From the NCBI GenBank assembly GCA_001661515.1, contig LUVW01000001.1:452582-516581 (forward strand): DNA of 64,000 bases, in the 5' to 3' direction. The notes under the pieces were generated by a model. It was given only the letters and a program-made list of their open reading frames with translations, was not told the origin of the DNA and made no database searches. The stretch comes from Capniomyces stellatus (lineage: Eukaryota; Kickxellomycota; Harpellomycetes; Harpellales; Legeriomycetaceae). The first letter of the stretch is position 1. Each line of letters starts with the position of its first letter. Position numbers and translations under genes: made by a program. Positions 54,103 to 64,000 of the stretch are shown here, piece by piece.

Positions 54103-55326
54103 TTATAATAAGAGTAGCAGGACGATGGTGCAGTGTAGAACCCCAAACTTTTTAAAACCAATAGTGTTTCTTGGAGGTGCACTGTTTGGGTTAGGCAACC
54201 CCTTGCTAAAGTTTTTGTCGTTTGCAATCACTTGTGCACCGACTTTTGATTCTTCCGCAGTGTACTCGTCGATGTTGAGGATTCCACTAACTGAGGATGT
54301 TGTTAGATACATAAAGTTTGACACCGTGTTGGCGTTGCGTATGTTGTACTTGTTGACCAGGTCGGTTAGCGAGCTTTCCGTTATCGTAAAGTTAAATGTG
54401 TTTATTGTTTCCGACACTGCTGCCGCAAGCAGCGCATGGATCTTTGTTGTAAACGAGTTGGAGTAGTAAAATGTGTACTCGTCAACGTTTGTACACGTGT
54501 CTATTGGATCCAAGGACTGAGCACCTTGCTGCTGCTGCCCCCGTTGTTCTTGTGGGAACGGAAAACAGCCCGATCGCGTGTTTGAAATCTGTAATTCTGC
54601 TGATAACTGCTTGTTAGTAACCGTTTTGTAGAAATCGCTAAGGCTCACTTTTCTTATAAACGCAATGTTTTCCCCCGCTTCGTTTGCAAACTCGTTGATT
54701 GCAAGTTGCAGAATCTTGTTTACTGCTGCCACATACCGGTTTATGTTTATCACCTCTCTATTCTTCATCTGCTTCTCCGTCGGCGTGCCACTAACCCCAA
54801 ACACATCCATAACTATAAACCTCTTGTACCCAAACTCATACATCTCCCGAACCGATGACATAATTCCACGCACCACCAAGTTCACATAATTCACATCCAC
54901 ACTCTCGTTTATATACACCATTCTTGACCCATACAAATCATTCGATCCTATTTCCACCACTACCACATCATCAACTATCCCCTTCTTATTCAAGTATGGC
55001 TCAAAGTCCCGCTTATACTCCCTCACCTGCTCTCCAACCCAGTTGTAACTCATCCCATCCCCCCCATACTCACTAACCAAACTCGTGTTTGTCACCGCCC
55101 GGTACTTTGCATAATCCACCAACACTGCGTTCCTATAATACGCCAGGTACTCTGCATATATCGGCCCATTCGACGTTCTCCCATGCCACTTTGGCGCTGG
55201 GTAAACTAGCTCTTTCCCGTTTCCTATATCCGATATTCCATCCCCAATTACCACTATTGTATCTTTTCCAACCACCAATCCAACTCCACACAACAACGCT
55301 GCCAATAGCTTGCTTATACTCCTCAT
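54103..55326 (-). CDS. Secreted GDSL/SGNH-fold protein lacking the catalytic triad
   Basis: Single exon, 407 residues. Signal peptide MRSISKLLAALLCGVGLVVG. The fold of fungal GDSL lipase/esterases is recognisable: block I VVIGDGISDIGN (28-36), RTSNGPIYAEYLA, DYAKYRAVTN, block III IGSND (126-130), a Cys pair C254/C278, and the block V region YTFYYSNSFTTKIHALLAAA. In active enzymes block I is GDSxSDxGN and block V is DxxHPT. Here the nucleophile Ser is Gly30, the Asp position is Tyr288 and the His position is Ser291, while the oxyanion-hole Asn of block III remains. Hydrolase activity is therefore not expected. The C-terminus ends in a hydrophobic stretch (TIVLLLLL), which may be a GPI-attachment signal. 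The reading frame is intact and long, so this looks like a selected pseudoenzyme, possibly a wall-bound carbohydrate binder, not a decaying gene. Confidence 0.82.
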   Translation of the reverse strand: MRSISKLLAALLCGVGLVVGKDTIVVIGDGISDIGNGKELVYPAPKWHGRTSNGPIYAEYLAYYRNAVLVDYAKYRAVTNTSLVSEYGGDGMSYNWVGEQVREYKRDFEPYLNKKGIVDDVVVVEIGSNDLYGSRMVYINESVDVNYVNLVVRGIMSSVREMYEFGYKRFIVMDVFGVSGTPTEKQMKNREVININRYVAAVNKILQLAINEFANEAGENIAFIRKVSLSDFYKTVTNKQLSAELQISNTRSGCFPFPQEQRGQQQQGAQSLDPIDTCTNVDEYTFYYSNSFTTKIHALLAAAVSETINTFNFTITESSLTDLVNKYNIRNANTVSNFMYLTTSSVSGILNIDEYTAEESKVGAQVIANDKNFSKGLPNPNSAPPRNTIGFKKFGVLHCTIVLLLLL

Positions 55327-57662
55327 GACTTTAACTATTTTATTTCTTTACTCTTTCCTACTTGTTACTACCCGTTGTTGCTTTTGTTTTGTGTGTATAC
55401 TATCCTCCTTTTTTCGTTGTTGTTTTCGTTTCTTAAGTGTACTTACAACACACTCAGTTAATGCTATTATTACTATTATTAGTTATTTTGTTTTTGTTGT
55501 TGTTAAATAAATCAAGATGTAAAGAGCGATGCGTTTTCTTTTATCCCTTGCCTTTTTAAATAAACTGTTTTTCTAATCAAACACAATATGCTCACTTGAA
55601 CTATTACCCATTAAATGCGCTTTGATTCTTGAATCGCATTAATTCAATTCACCATATTTTTATTTTACAGTGTTATATATTTTCTTTTTCTTTTCCCACT
55701 CAACTAGTAAACTTTATGAGAATATAGTTCATACTCTATTTCAGACTGCATGTTACCCGAGCCTTAATCATGACCTTTTCTTTTTTTCTAATCAACTTTA
55801 CTTGAAATTTTATTCTACGCTTTGATTTATAGTCGAAGCACCAACTGAATTCCAATTTTTTTTAAACAATAGGATTTGATCGTCCATGTAATCTGCGCAT
55901 TTTGCGTCCAACACAATACAACTTTGTTTTTCTAATCAGTTTATTTAATCAACAATCTGCCCTTTTTTTCTACCCTTTATTCATTCACACTGATTCCTTA
56001 ACAGCAGATCTTTTCTACCAGCCCATCTTTACAATTGTCTTACCTTTTTTTTTTTTGTATTCTGTTTGTTTTGCATCACTATTATCTGTACACACAAATC
56101 GACAACAAAGGATATTGCTCGTCTTTTAATTGTCTTTATCATTGTTGCCATTTTTTACCGTTTTTTTTTTCACCCACCTTATTACTCAAGGTTTCTATTC
56201 TTTTTCTTTTCTCAACTTTTTGGTACTGCTCCAATTTGTTCTTTTTAAAGAAAAAACCAACATGTCCCAATCTGTCTAATTACGCAAATATCGCTGTATT
56301 CACTACTTTTTCATTACACTTTATTTCTTGCTCTTTTTCTGAGTTTAAAACAATCAGAATTATCTACCATCCCTTTCCTCTCTTTTGTTTACCCGGTAAC
56401 TCATTTACATTGTTTCAAACTCGTACCCTGTATTTTCATCCCCAAGCTTCATCAACGACTCTTTGACAAATTTTGCTGAGCTTTTGTCTCTTATTTTGTA
56501 TGCTTATTTGTCCATTATTTGCTTGGACTTTGCTTGTTCTTTAAACTTTTATTATACCCACTAATTCCCAGCTTTGCTTTATTTACCATTTATGTAGCAT
56601 CCTCAATATATCCTCTATTTAATAATTCACAACAGCAAACACATAGCATAACATACTGTACACATTTCACTATACTCACAATTTAGACGCTTTTATTTCA
56701 CACTCGTGTTTCTAACCAAATATATGTATATCAATCCTGCTTTTGTGATTTTGAGCTCATGCACCACCAATTTAATAATTTTTCGTAGACTGGAGAAACA
56801 CCAGCTAATCTGTTTCTATCCATTCTTGCTATATTCAAAATAATGTTCGACATTGATAGTACCAAAACCATCGGATTTTGTTTCGTTTATGCGAACTATA
56901 TGTAAATTCAAATCACCTGAATTTACCTTAAAACGTTCCTGAATACCAACTTTATTAAAATAAAAATATTACCCTAAATACAGGTCAGGACCTTGCGATC
57001 CAGTAAGTTTTCCCAATCAACATTTCAACAACGAGGGAATAATAATCATGAAACATTTTACGTACTGAAATTCCAAAATCACGCTAACGGTTTTATTCGT
57101 TAAAACTAGATTTAATACTTAGTGGATTATGCAAAGTTCAGCGAAAGACAAATAACTAAACAATAACAAAAAGTATATAGCTGGCAAATATCTAAACATC
57201 TCAGTTAGCTTCAGAGGCCTTTTTTTATTTTAAAAAAAGATAACCAAACCAAGCTGTAATAAAAACAACTGTCAACTTGTTACAACAATAGTCACTAAAT
57301 AAAGTATATACAGAGAGGTTTTTTTTTGTAATATATCACCTGCCAACAACACAAGAAACATCTCGATTCAATTAGACTCGACAATATTGTAAAATTTGTT
57401 TTATCTCATTCTCGGTCTACCGTCCAAAAAAAACAGAGTTGTTTATTTACAAGCTACCCAATTCACAAGCACAAATCGCCAAGTCGAATTTAAAGGAACA
57501 ACATTCGACACAACAGCTTTCTAGAATAAAAATGAGCTAAAAAAAGTGCAGTTTATTTAACCAAAAGAAAAGCAAGCAAGCACGTATACACATAAGACAA
57601 AAACGCCTGGCATAACACGCACGAGTCAACAAGCATTTGTTTAAATAAAATCCAAATTCGAA
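55327..57662. other. Intergenic region between divergent GDSL-like and WDR59 genes
   Basis: About 2.3 kb. 55330-56720 is pyrimidine-rich on the plus strand, so purine-rich on the sense strand of the GDSL-like gene. 56750-57660 is more balanced AT-rich DNA. No gene or RNA recognised. Confidence 0.5.
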
Positions 57663-60600
57663 ATGGAAAGGTACCGCAAGAAAAAAACGCAAAACGGCTA
57701 CGAATTTTACAACCCGAGTTCTATAAATTTCACAAACCCATTTAATTTTGTTGGGATAAGCCCCTTTTATCGCGATGTAGTTCTGGGAGGGTAAGAATTT
57801 ACACAAAAAAGGCCTTATCACTAGAATTTTTACCTTTCATTTATTTCTTTCCAATCGCGTTTTAACTTGGTTACAACGCTACACATTACAACCTTGCAAG
57901 ATTAAATAAAGATTGAAACAGCAAAAAAAAAAGTTTGTGCTTGACACAGACTGCAACAAGACGGAATAAAAAAATTCATTCTACTACTTAGACACGGAGG
58001 GCTATGCGTAATTGATCTTGAAAATCCACGAGACACTTCCAGGGTAATATCAACCAATTCCCAATCGAACATAGCCAATGTAGAGTGGAACCCACATAAG
58101 TCTCATGGGGGACTGATTGCTAGTACAGTAAGTTCTCAATCCAGACTACTAGCAGCTTATCTTTGCTGTGTTATTATTATATATATATATACACAAACAA
58201 ATGGCGAAAAATAACAGTGTTAATTTTTACAATCATTTACATGGAATAGCTAAATCAACTGGTATTGATTTGGAACTTTGCCCATGCAAAGAACAAGCCT
58301 GAAATAACGTTAAGCGATTCAATGGGCGCAGTAACGGGATTTAACTGGTCAGTATTTGAACCAACTTGGCTGTTGACAGCATCAGTCGACCCGTTTATTA
58401 GGCTCTGGGATATAAGAGCATCGGAGAAATCGGCATACAAGTTCACCGAGTGGGAAGGTAACCACGCTAATATAAAGTGTTTGCTTAAATTATGTTGGGG
58501 GCGGAAACAAGTACTAAAATAAAGACTCTTTCGATTGTAGATGCGTCATCTATCGAGTTTAGCAAGCTAGACAAATATACATTTGTGTCAGGACACCAGA
58601 ATAAAGTTAACATTTGGGATATAAGGGTAAGAGGCGTTATCGGTATATTTGTTGGATTTTAGTGACAGTTGGGTTTGAAGAGATGTTGTGGGTTTGTCAA
58701 CCTAATTATTGAGATGAAACATGGCATTTGTAGAATGGGACAAGACCAATGATAAGTATCGATAATGCACATAACTCTACAGTATACTCGGTATCGCTTC
58801 ATCGAACAAAGCGAAATGTATTGATTACAGCAGCCAATGACCACACAATAAAAAGATGGGATTGGTCAGACCCTACACACGGATACTTGACAAACACCAC
58901 ATACTGTAACACCAGAGTTTTAAGAGCCCGGTATACGCCCTTTGGGGATGGAATTGTGGCCAGTTTTAAGGAGCCAGAAACTAGAGTAGCTTTGTTTAGG
59001 GACAGAGAAGGTACGCCTATCGAATTGCTAGAAGGACACCGTGGTATTATCGGTGATTTTGTGTGGAGGAGGAGAGGGGAGTCTGTTGGAGCAGACGGCA
59101 GTGATGAAAGAGAATGGCAGCTGGTAACAATAGGGTCGGATCGATGCCTAAAAACCTGGCCAATCAACGAATCTTTGTTGGAAGTAAGTGCATGGGGCTC
59201 AATAACAAGTGTTTATTTTGAATAATGATATTGTTTAACTAGTTAACATTATGTGCTATGTGTAAATGATGAAATAGGAACTGGGCGGTAAAAAGAGCCA
59301 AGGGATTTACACAAAGCCAAAAAAAGCCCAAAGACTTAAAAAAATAGCCAAGATCAACAAAAAATGGATGATGAAGCAGCCATCATTTGCCCTGCACTTG
59401 GACGAGACGTTTATTGGAAATGTGAACTATGGATATGGACTAAACAACCTTACGTTTAGTGCCAACTACTCGAGCAAGGTCCAGGAAAAAAACAAGTTGA
59501 TGTTTAGCAAGTTTGCCGAGGAGAAGCTAAAAGAAGAGCAGATGAGCAAAGAGATAGAAATGGAGAAGTTGAAAGAAAAAACCATTTCCAAGAACATTGA
59601 AAAAGATATTGATAGGCTAATGGAGCTTAGAGCCAAACAAGGCGTTGGCACCAGCAAAATGCTAAAGATAATTGGCAATAAAATGGCTGATATCCAAATG
59701 AGGACCAAGGCAAGGCGTGCTGAGAGCGACAAAGTTGCAAGCAAAAGTATAAGGCTAAGTCCAACAGATGGAAAGCTGAGGATTTTGGACCAGGATGGGT
59801 GTTTTGGATGGGTGCAGATTGTTGATCTGAGTTCAATATATAAGGAGAGTAGAGTGAGCCAGACGCCGGTTTATTATATGCAAGTACTGAGCGATTCTGG
59901 TGTCAATAGAACGGGAGTGTTGGCTAAATTTATTGTAGCTTTGCCTATAAACAAAGATCCTAGCAAAAGAAAGCCAATCAGTGCAGACTCGGGCACCAAC
60001 ATATTGAACTACAGGAGCCACGTACCAATACGATTCAAGCTATACAACAGCTTGGGGATAGATAGTTTAGCAAACGCCCGCTACATATGGTATTGGGTCA
60101 ACAGAATAATACGAGCAAGTGCCAAGAAAGGCCTGCGTCCTGTTTTGCTGATATTGGAGTTTTTGAGGTATGGGACAGTTGACCCCAGAGTAATAGATAG
60201 CATGGATATTCGGCCAAAGTACAAAAGAGTTGCTAAAAAAGAAATTGCTGGCATGTGCTTAAGCTTGAATCAAACACAGGATGTAAAGCCAAATAAAGGC
60301 GTAAAGGAGCTTTCAAGCGAGAGTAGCGAGTTTAAAAGCTGGAGCAGCGATAGTTTAGATAGTGAGAAGGAAAAGGAATGCTCGGTTGCTGAGTCAGAGT
60401 CATCGGACTGGTCGCTCTCGCTATCGATTTCAACAAATGAAATAGAAAAGAGTTACTTGGACGAAAGCGAGATGCTGGAGCCCAATTTGCTAAGAGTAAC
60501 GGGACCTTTTAACCAGCAGGTCAAGCAGAGAAGCGGAAACAACGTTCCATTCCCTAGGCTGTGTGGAGGTGTGTTTAGCAACACAAACAAGCTGGTCACG

Positions 60601-63600
60601 TTTTTCGGATCGCTTTACACACCAACAAGTTACCCAGGAATGTTTGAGCTAATGATGACAAATTTAATCAACAGCAACAACCAAAAGCCCGACCGAAATG
60701 AAATAGGTATTATGGAGGACAATAAAAATGCGGGTGAGGTTTATCGGAGCAATTTGTCGAAACAGATTGGGATGTTGAGGAAGCCACGAGGATTCCAAGG
60801 CATTGATTACTATAGAGCGATGGTCCAGTTCAAAATCCAGAACCAAGGGTCCTTTCTTGTTGGAATGTCCAGCAATGCCGAGCCCAATTTCCTATCTGCC
60901 AACCACATGTTGTCTATGAATTATTACGAGCAGGACTCCAGGCCAAAAACCAAGCTCAAGTCCAAACCAAAGGCAAAATCGAATTCCAAATCAGCGTCAA
61001 GGTCGAGGTCCGAGGCTAAAGCCAAGCCAGGTTCAACCAGCAATCCGAAATCTAGCAATGGCGCTGGCCGTGGAGTCAATGGTATCAGCAATGTTGTTAT
61101 GGGCGCCAAATCTATAGCGAATAACATCATGATTAAGAGCAAAAGCAAAAACAAACATAAAAATAAGCCCAGTTTCAACAAAAACAGCCTGATTAGCCAC
61201 AACGACGACGGCCTTGAGTACGACAGTATAAATGAGCATTACTTTAGCCAGCTGGACAGCTCAATTGACATTTCCCGATCAAACCTAAGCGTCATCTCTG
61301 ACAATATCTCCAACGCAAACTCAAGCTCGCACTCGAACTGCAACTCAATCCACTTATGCCTTCCTGGCTCCAACTTTGACTCTAATTACGAATCCAACCT
61401 GGACTCTGAGTTTTCCAGCGACTATAACTTTAACCTGAGCCAAAATGCATACTCCAGCCAGCGAAATAACCCCAATTACTTGCCCAATCTGGAAAATGGC
61501 CATAACTCGAGCTTAAGCTCAAAATATAACTCCGCTTTGGGGGCCGAGTTAAGTCCCGACCCCAGCTCTGGGCCAAGCCCGTATTTATATTCTGAGGCTG
61601 GTTCCGAGTCAGATTCTGGTTCTGCGGCCGGATCTGGGTCTACATTTTCAAGTTACCAGTCTGGCTTTAGGAGCAAGTCTGGACGCGGTTATAGCAAGAA
61701 AGCCAGAAAACCCTTGTCGAAATCAAATTCAAAATTAAAGCTAGACTCAGATCTAATACTGGATTCAAGGAATACGCCCAACTCCAAATCCAACATTAGG
61801 ACCAAATCCAAGTCTAAAACCAAATCCAGGACCAAATCCAACCCAAATCCAAACCAATTGTCGGTACCAAAGTCATTCCACACCTACATTCCCAACGCCA
61901 TGGATATTATAGGCCCAGGCTCTCCAACCGACCAAATACTGAACGACAACATCTTGATCCCAAGCGACAAGCCCTTACCACATTTGTGGACCGGCTTACA
62001 TAGCCAGTCAATGAATCCACATAGCGCTACCGGAATCAATATGAATATTCCACTTGAAATGGGTATCGACGGTGTTGGTGTTAGTAATGCTGGCATTGTT
62101 GGGGGCGATGGCGGTGGAGAGGGAGGCGGTGTTGAAGACGTCCCGTTGTTCTATTTCAAAGGTCTTTCGAATAACACCAACAATAACATTGAAAGCATAA
62201 ACAGCTCCAGCTTTACCAACCACAACGACGTGCTGCAAACAGAGGACGCCATTTTGGCACACAGAGGTAGCGTTCAGCCAATTAACACCAAAGGCCATAA
62301 AGACAGTACGTTTAATGCCGGCACGAACGTCAACTCCAGTGCGAATATTAAAAAAGCCAACTACAATTATGGAGCTAAAGCCAACTTGGACTACAGCACA
62401 CACAACCGCTTAAACGACCCAAACAGTTTACTGAGAACACACACAGCAGACTCTTTTACCGAGAAACCCAGCTCTCAGCCCCCTATTAACAACCAGCTTG
62501 GTAACTTGTGCAGAATCGCTGATGTAGCTCAGTGGGACCCAATAGCCAACAAAAAAGCAGCGCCTTCATTCAAGCTCATAGGCGTTGAGTCTTCTAGTAC
62601 GCCATCCGAGATCTGTCTTCACAATGCAAAGGTTTGCAAGTCAATTGGTAGGATAGATCTGTACGACATTTGGATTGTCCTTGCTATACTTTACAAGCCC
62701 AACTGTATAATGACATTTCAGTCTTGGGACAACTTGATTGGGAAGAAGCTGGTTTTGGACAGCATTGCCAAATGCATAGCCAAAAGCGACATTCAGAACT
62801 CTGTGCTACTGATGTGTGCCATTTCGTATAACTTTATAAAGCTGAACTGCCCAAAAAACCATCCACTTTCTATCAATAACAAAGCAAATAACGTGTTGCC
62901 CAACTTTAATTGTCGCCAGGTTCAGTTTTCAGGCGATAGGTGCAGCTATTTCTCATCGCTAAAGCGCAACGACTACAGCAACAGGGCACTCGGCCCCTCA
63001 AGCCTATCAAACGTGCACAAAAGGCCAGGTACGAGCTTAGGAGGCCAGTTGCTGGTCAATCCTATGTCTAGCAATAGCCTGATGATTAGATCCACCAACA
63101 ACAACCTCATAAACATCAAGAACCACCAATTCCAAAATCTGCACCTCTCAATAAAATACAACCACCCTACAATCACCCAGCACTCTATTGAAAGTATTCT
63201 GCTGTTTACCGGCGTGATCAACAAACGCCAGACCCACTTGTTCAACTCCTGGATTTTGTTCTACTCAAACCTGCTGTACTCTTGGTCATTCTTCATTGAC
63301 TCTCAGCAGGTTTTAAAGTTTCTAAACATACCCGACAACAACAACAACCAAGAGTATGCAAACACAAACGACATCCTCAACAACGAGTTCCGCCTAGTCT
63401 CCTCACAGGTCTCCGACTTTGACCACCAACCCATAAAGTACAATATATCTCAGGCCAACCACAACCATCTGAAAAACAGAATTTCACATCCATCTCACAA
63501 TCCTTCTCTTGTTGATTTGTCTGCCATCGACTTGACTACAACCGACTACAACCTCAAACCAAACACCTTACCAAGTCCTAATTTCAGCTCCAATTCCAAC

Positions 63601-63792
63601 TTCCCCATATGCTCGGTTTGCAACTTGCCGGTTTCCGGCATTGCCTTGATCTGCCAGCTTTGCAGCCATGGCGGCCACCCCAAACATCTACATGACTACG
63701 TTAAAGCATCACTGGAACGCCGTAACACTTCCAAGATGAGCTACAACGTTACTTGCCCTTCAGGCTGTAGCTGTGTTTGTGATTATATGTAA
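57663..63792 (+). CDS. MTC5: WDR59/Mtc5 (Sea3), GATOR2/SEACAT subunit of TORC1 signalling
   Basis: Exons 57663-57790, 57992-58127, 58250-58457, 58541-58626, 58734-59183 and 59278-63792 join in frame to 1840 residues. The first ~335 residues are a WD40 propeller: NIANVEWNPHK, NQLVLIWNFAHAK, GFNWSVFEPTWLLTASVDPFIRLWDIR, NKVNIWDIR, DHTIKRWDWS, VLRARYTPFGDGIVASF, and FVWR in the blade that follows GHRGIIGD. Helical residues 365-450 follow. An RWD-like region is at ~510-635 (VPIRFKLYNSL, LRPVLLILEFLRYG). The C-terminal zinc module (last ~60 residues) has CSVC, CQLC-HGGH and CPSGCSCVC, matching the WDR59 RING-like end. In yeast Mtc5/Sea3 acts with Sea2, Sea4, Seh1 and Sec13 to oppose SEACIT and activate TORC1 at the vacuole. 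A ~700-residue Ser/Asn/Lys-rich disordered insert lies between RWD and the C-terminal part, making it longer than human WDR59 (974). Confidence 0.9.
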
Positions 63793-64000
63793 AATTAAAT
63801 AAAAACTAGTAGTAAATTTGCATTTTCGTTATTTGCTTGTATCTTTTAGCTCGTCGCGTTTTGTTTTTTTTTTATATACCAAATCAACCTTATGCTATTA
63901 AATTACATTCGTGTGTTTCAAATATTTCCGCAAAACTGTTACACCAATAGATATAATATATACAACATACCAATGTTATTAAAGGCGTGCTGATTATCTG
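63793..64000. other. 3' flank of WDR59/MTC5
   Basis: AT-rich, with AATAAA near 63799. No further gene begins before the window ends. Confidence 0.4.

Overview
The window is nuclear DNA from a filamentous fungus. It is AT-rich. Many genes carry short spliceosomal introns of roughly 60-200 bp with GT donors and AG acceptors. The clearest fungal markers are a myosin-motor chitin synthase (47584-53754), a trehalose-6-phosphate synthase family protein (34583-38245), an orotidine-5'-phosphate decarboxylase (33155-34219) and a Bem3-type RhoGAP (17323-24786). Two secreted proteins have a farnesoic-acid-O-methyltransferase (FAMeT)-like fold and long Thr-rich stalks. That, the low GC and the intron style would fit an early-diverging, possibly insect-associated lineage such as Kickxellomycotina/Harpellales, but this placement is inference.

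Layout, left to right. 1-880: 5' part of ATP16 (F1-ATPase delta/epsilon-like subunit, minus), cut by the window edge. 2578-4888: MFSD1-like MFS transporter. 5585-6224: small secreted CBM19-like protein. 6653-8203 (minus) and 11826-12770 (plus): the two secreted FAMeT-like/Thr-rich proteins, with LSM6 (9794-10388) between them. 13202-14636: SUB2/UAP56 helicase (minus). 17323-24786: 2487-residue BEM3-like PX-PH-RhoGAP protein (minus). 28622-29807: ESCRT-III subunit DID4/VPS2. 30158-32372: NOG2 ribosome-assembly GTPase (minus). 33155-34219: URA3. 34583-38245: TPS-complex subunit with a dead phosphatase domain (minus). 39867-42954: 12-exon cytochrome P450 (minus). 47584-53754: chitin synthase. 54103-55326: GDSL-fold protein that has lost its catalytic triad (minus). 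57663-63792: WDR59/MTC5 (SEA3), a GATOR2/SEACAT subunit.

The genes are not an operon or an obvious biosynthetic cluster. They mix housekeeping functions (mRNA export and decay, ribosome assembly, ESCRT, TORC1 signalling, pyrimidine synthesis, ATP synthase) with a theme of cell surface and polarity (chitin synthase, Rho GTPase control, trehalose, four secreted proteins). All exon structures given here were assembled by eye and checked for reading-frame consistency and family similarity.

The most notable observations are: (1) a secreted GDSL-family protein with Ser, Asp and His of the triad all replaced; (2) a TPS/TPP fusion with every HAD phosphatase motif degraded; (3) a pair of stalked, secreted FAMeT-like proteins; (4) an acidic loop-1 insertion and a Gln/Asn-rich tail in the chitin synthase; (5) a purine-to-pyrimidine sense-strand gradient running 5' to 3' within nearly every long ORF on either strand; and (6) an atypical P450 with no recognisable I-helix signature and a possible frame conflict at one splice site. 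No tRNA, rRNA, CRISPR array or intact transposon was recognised.
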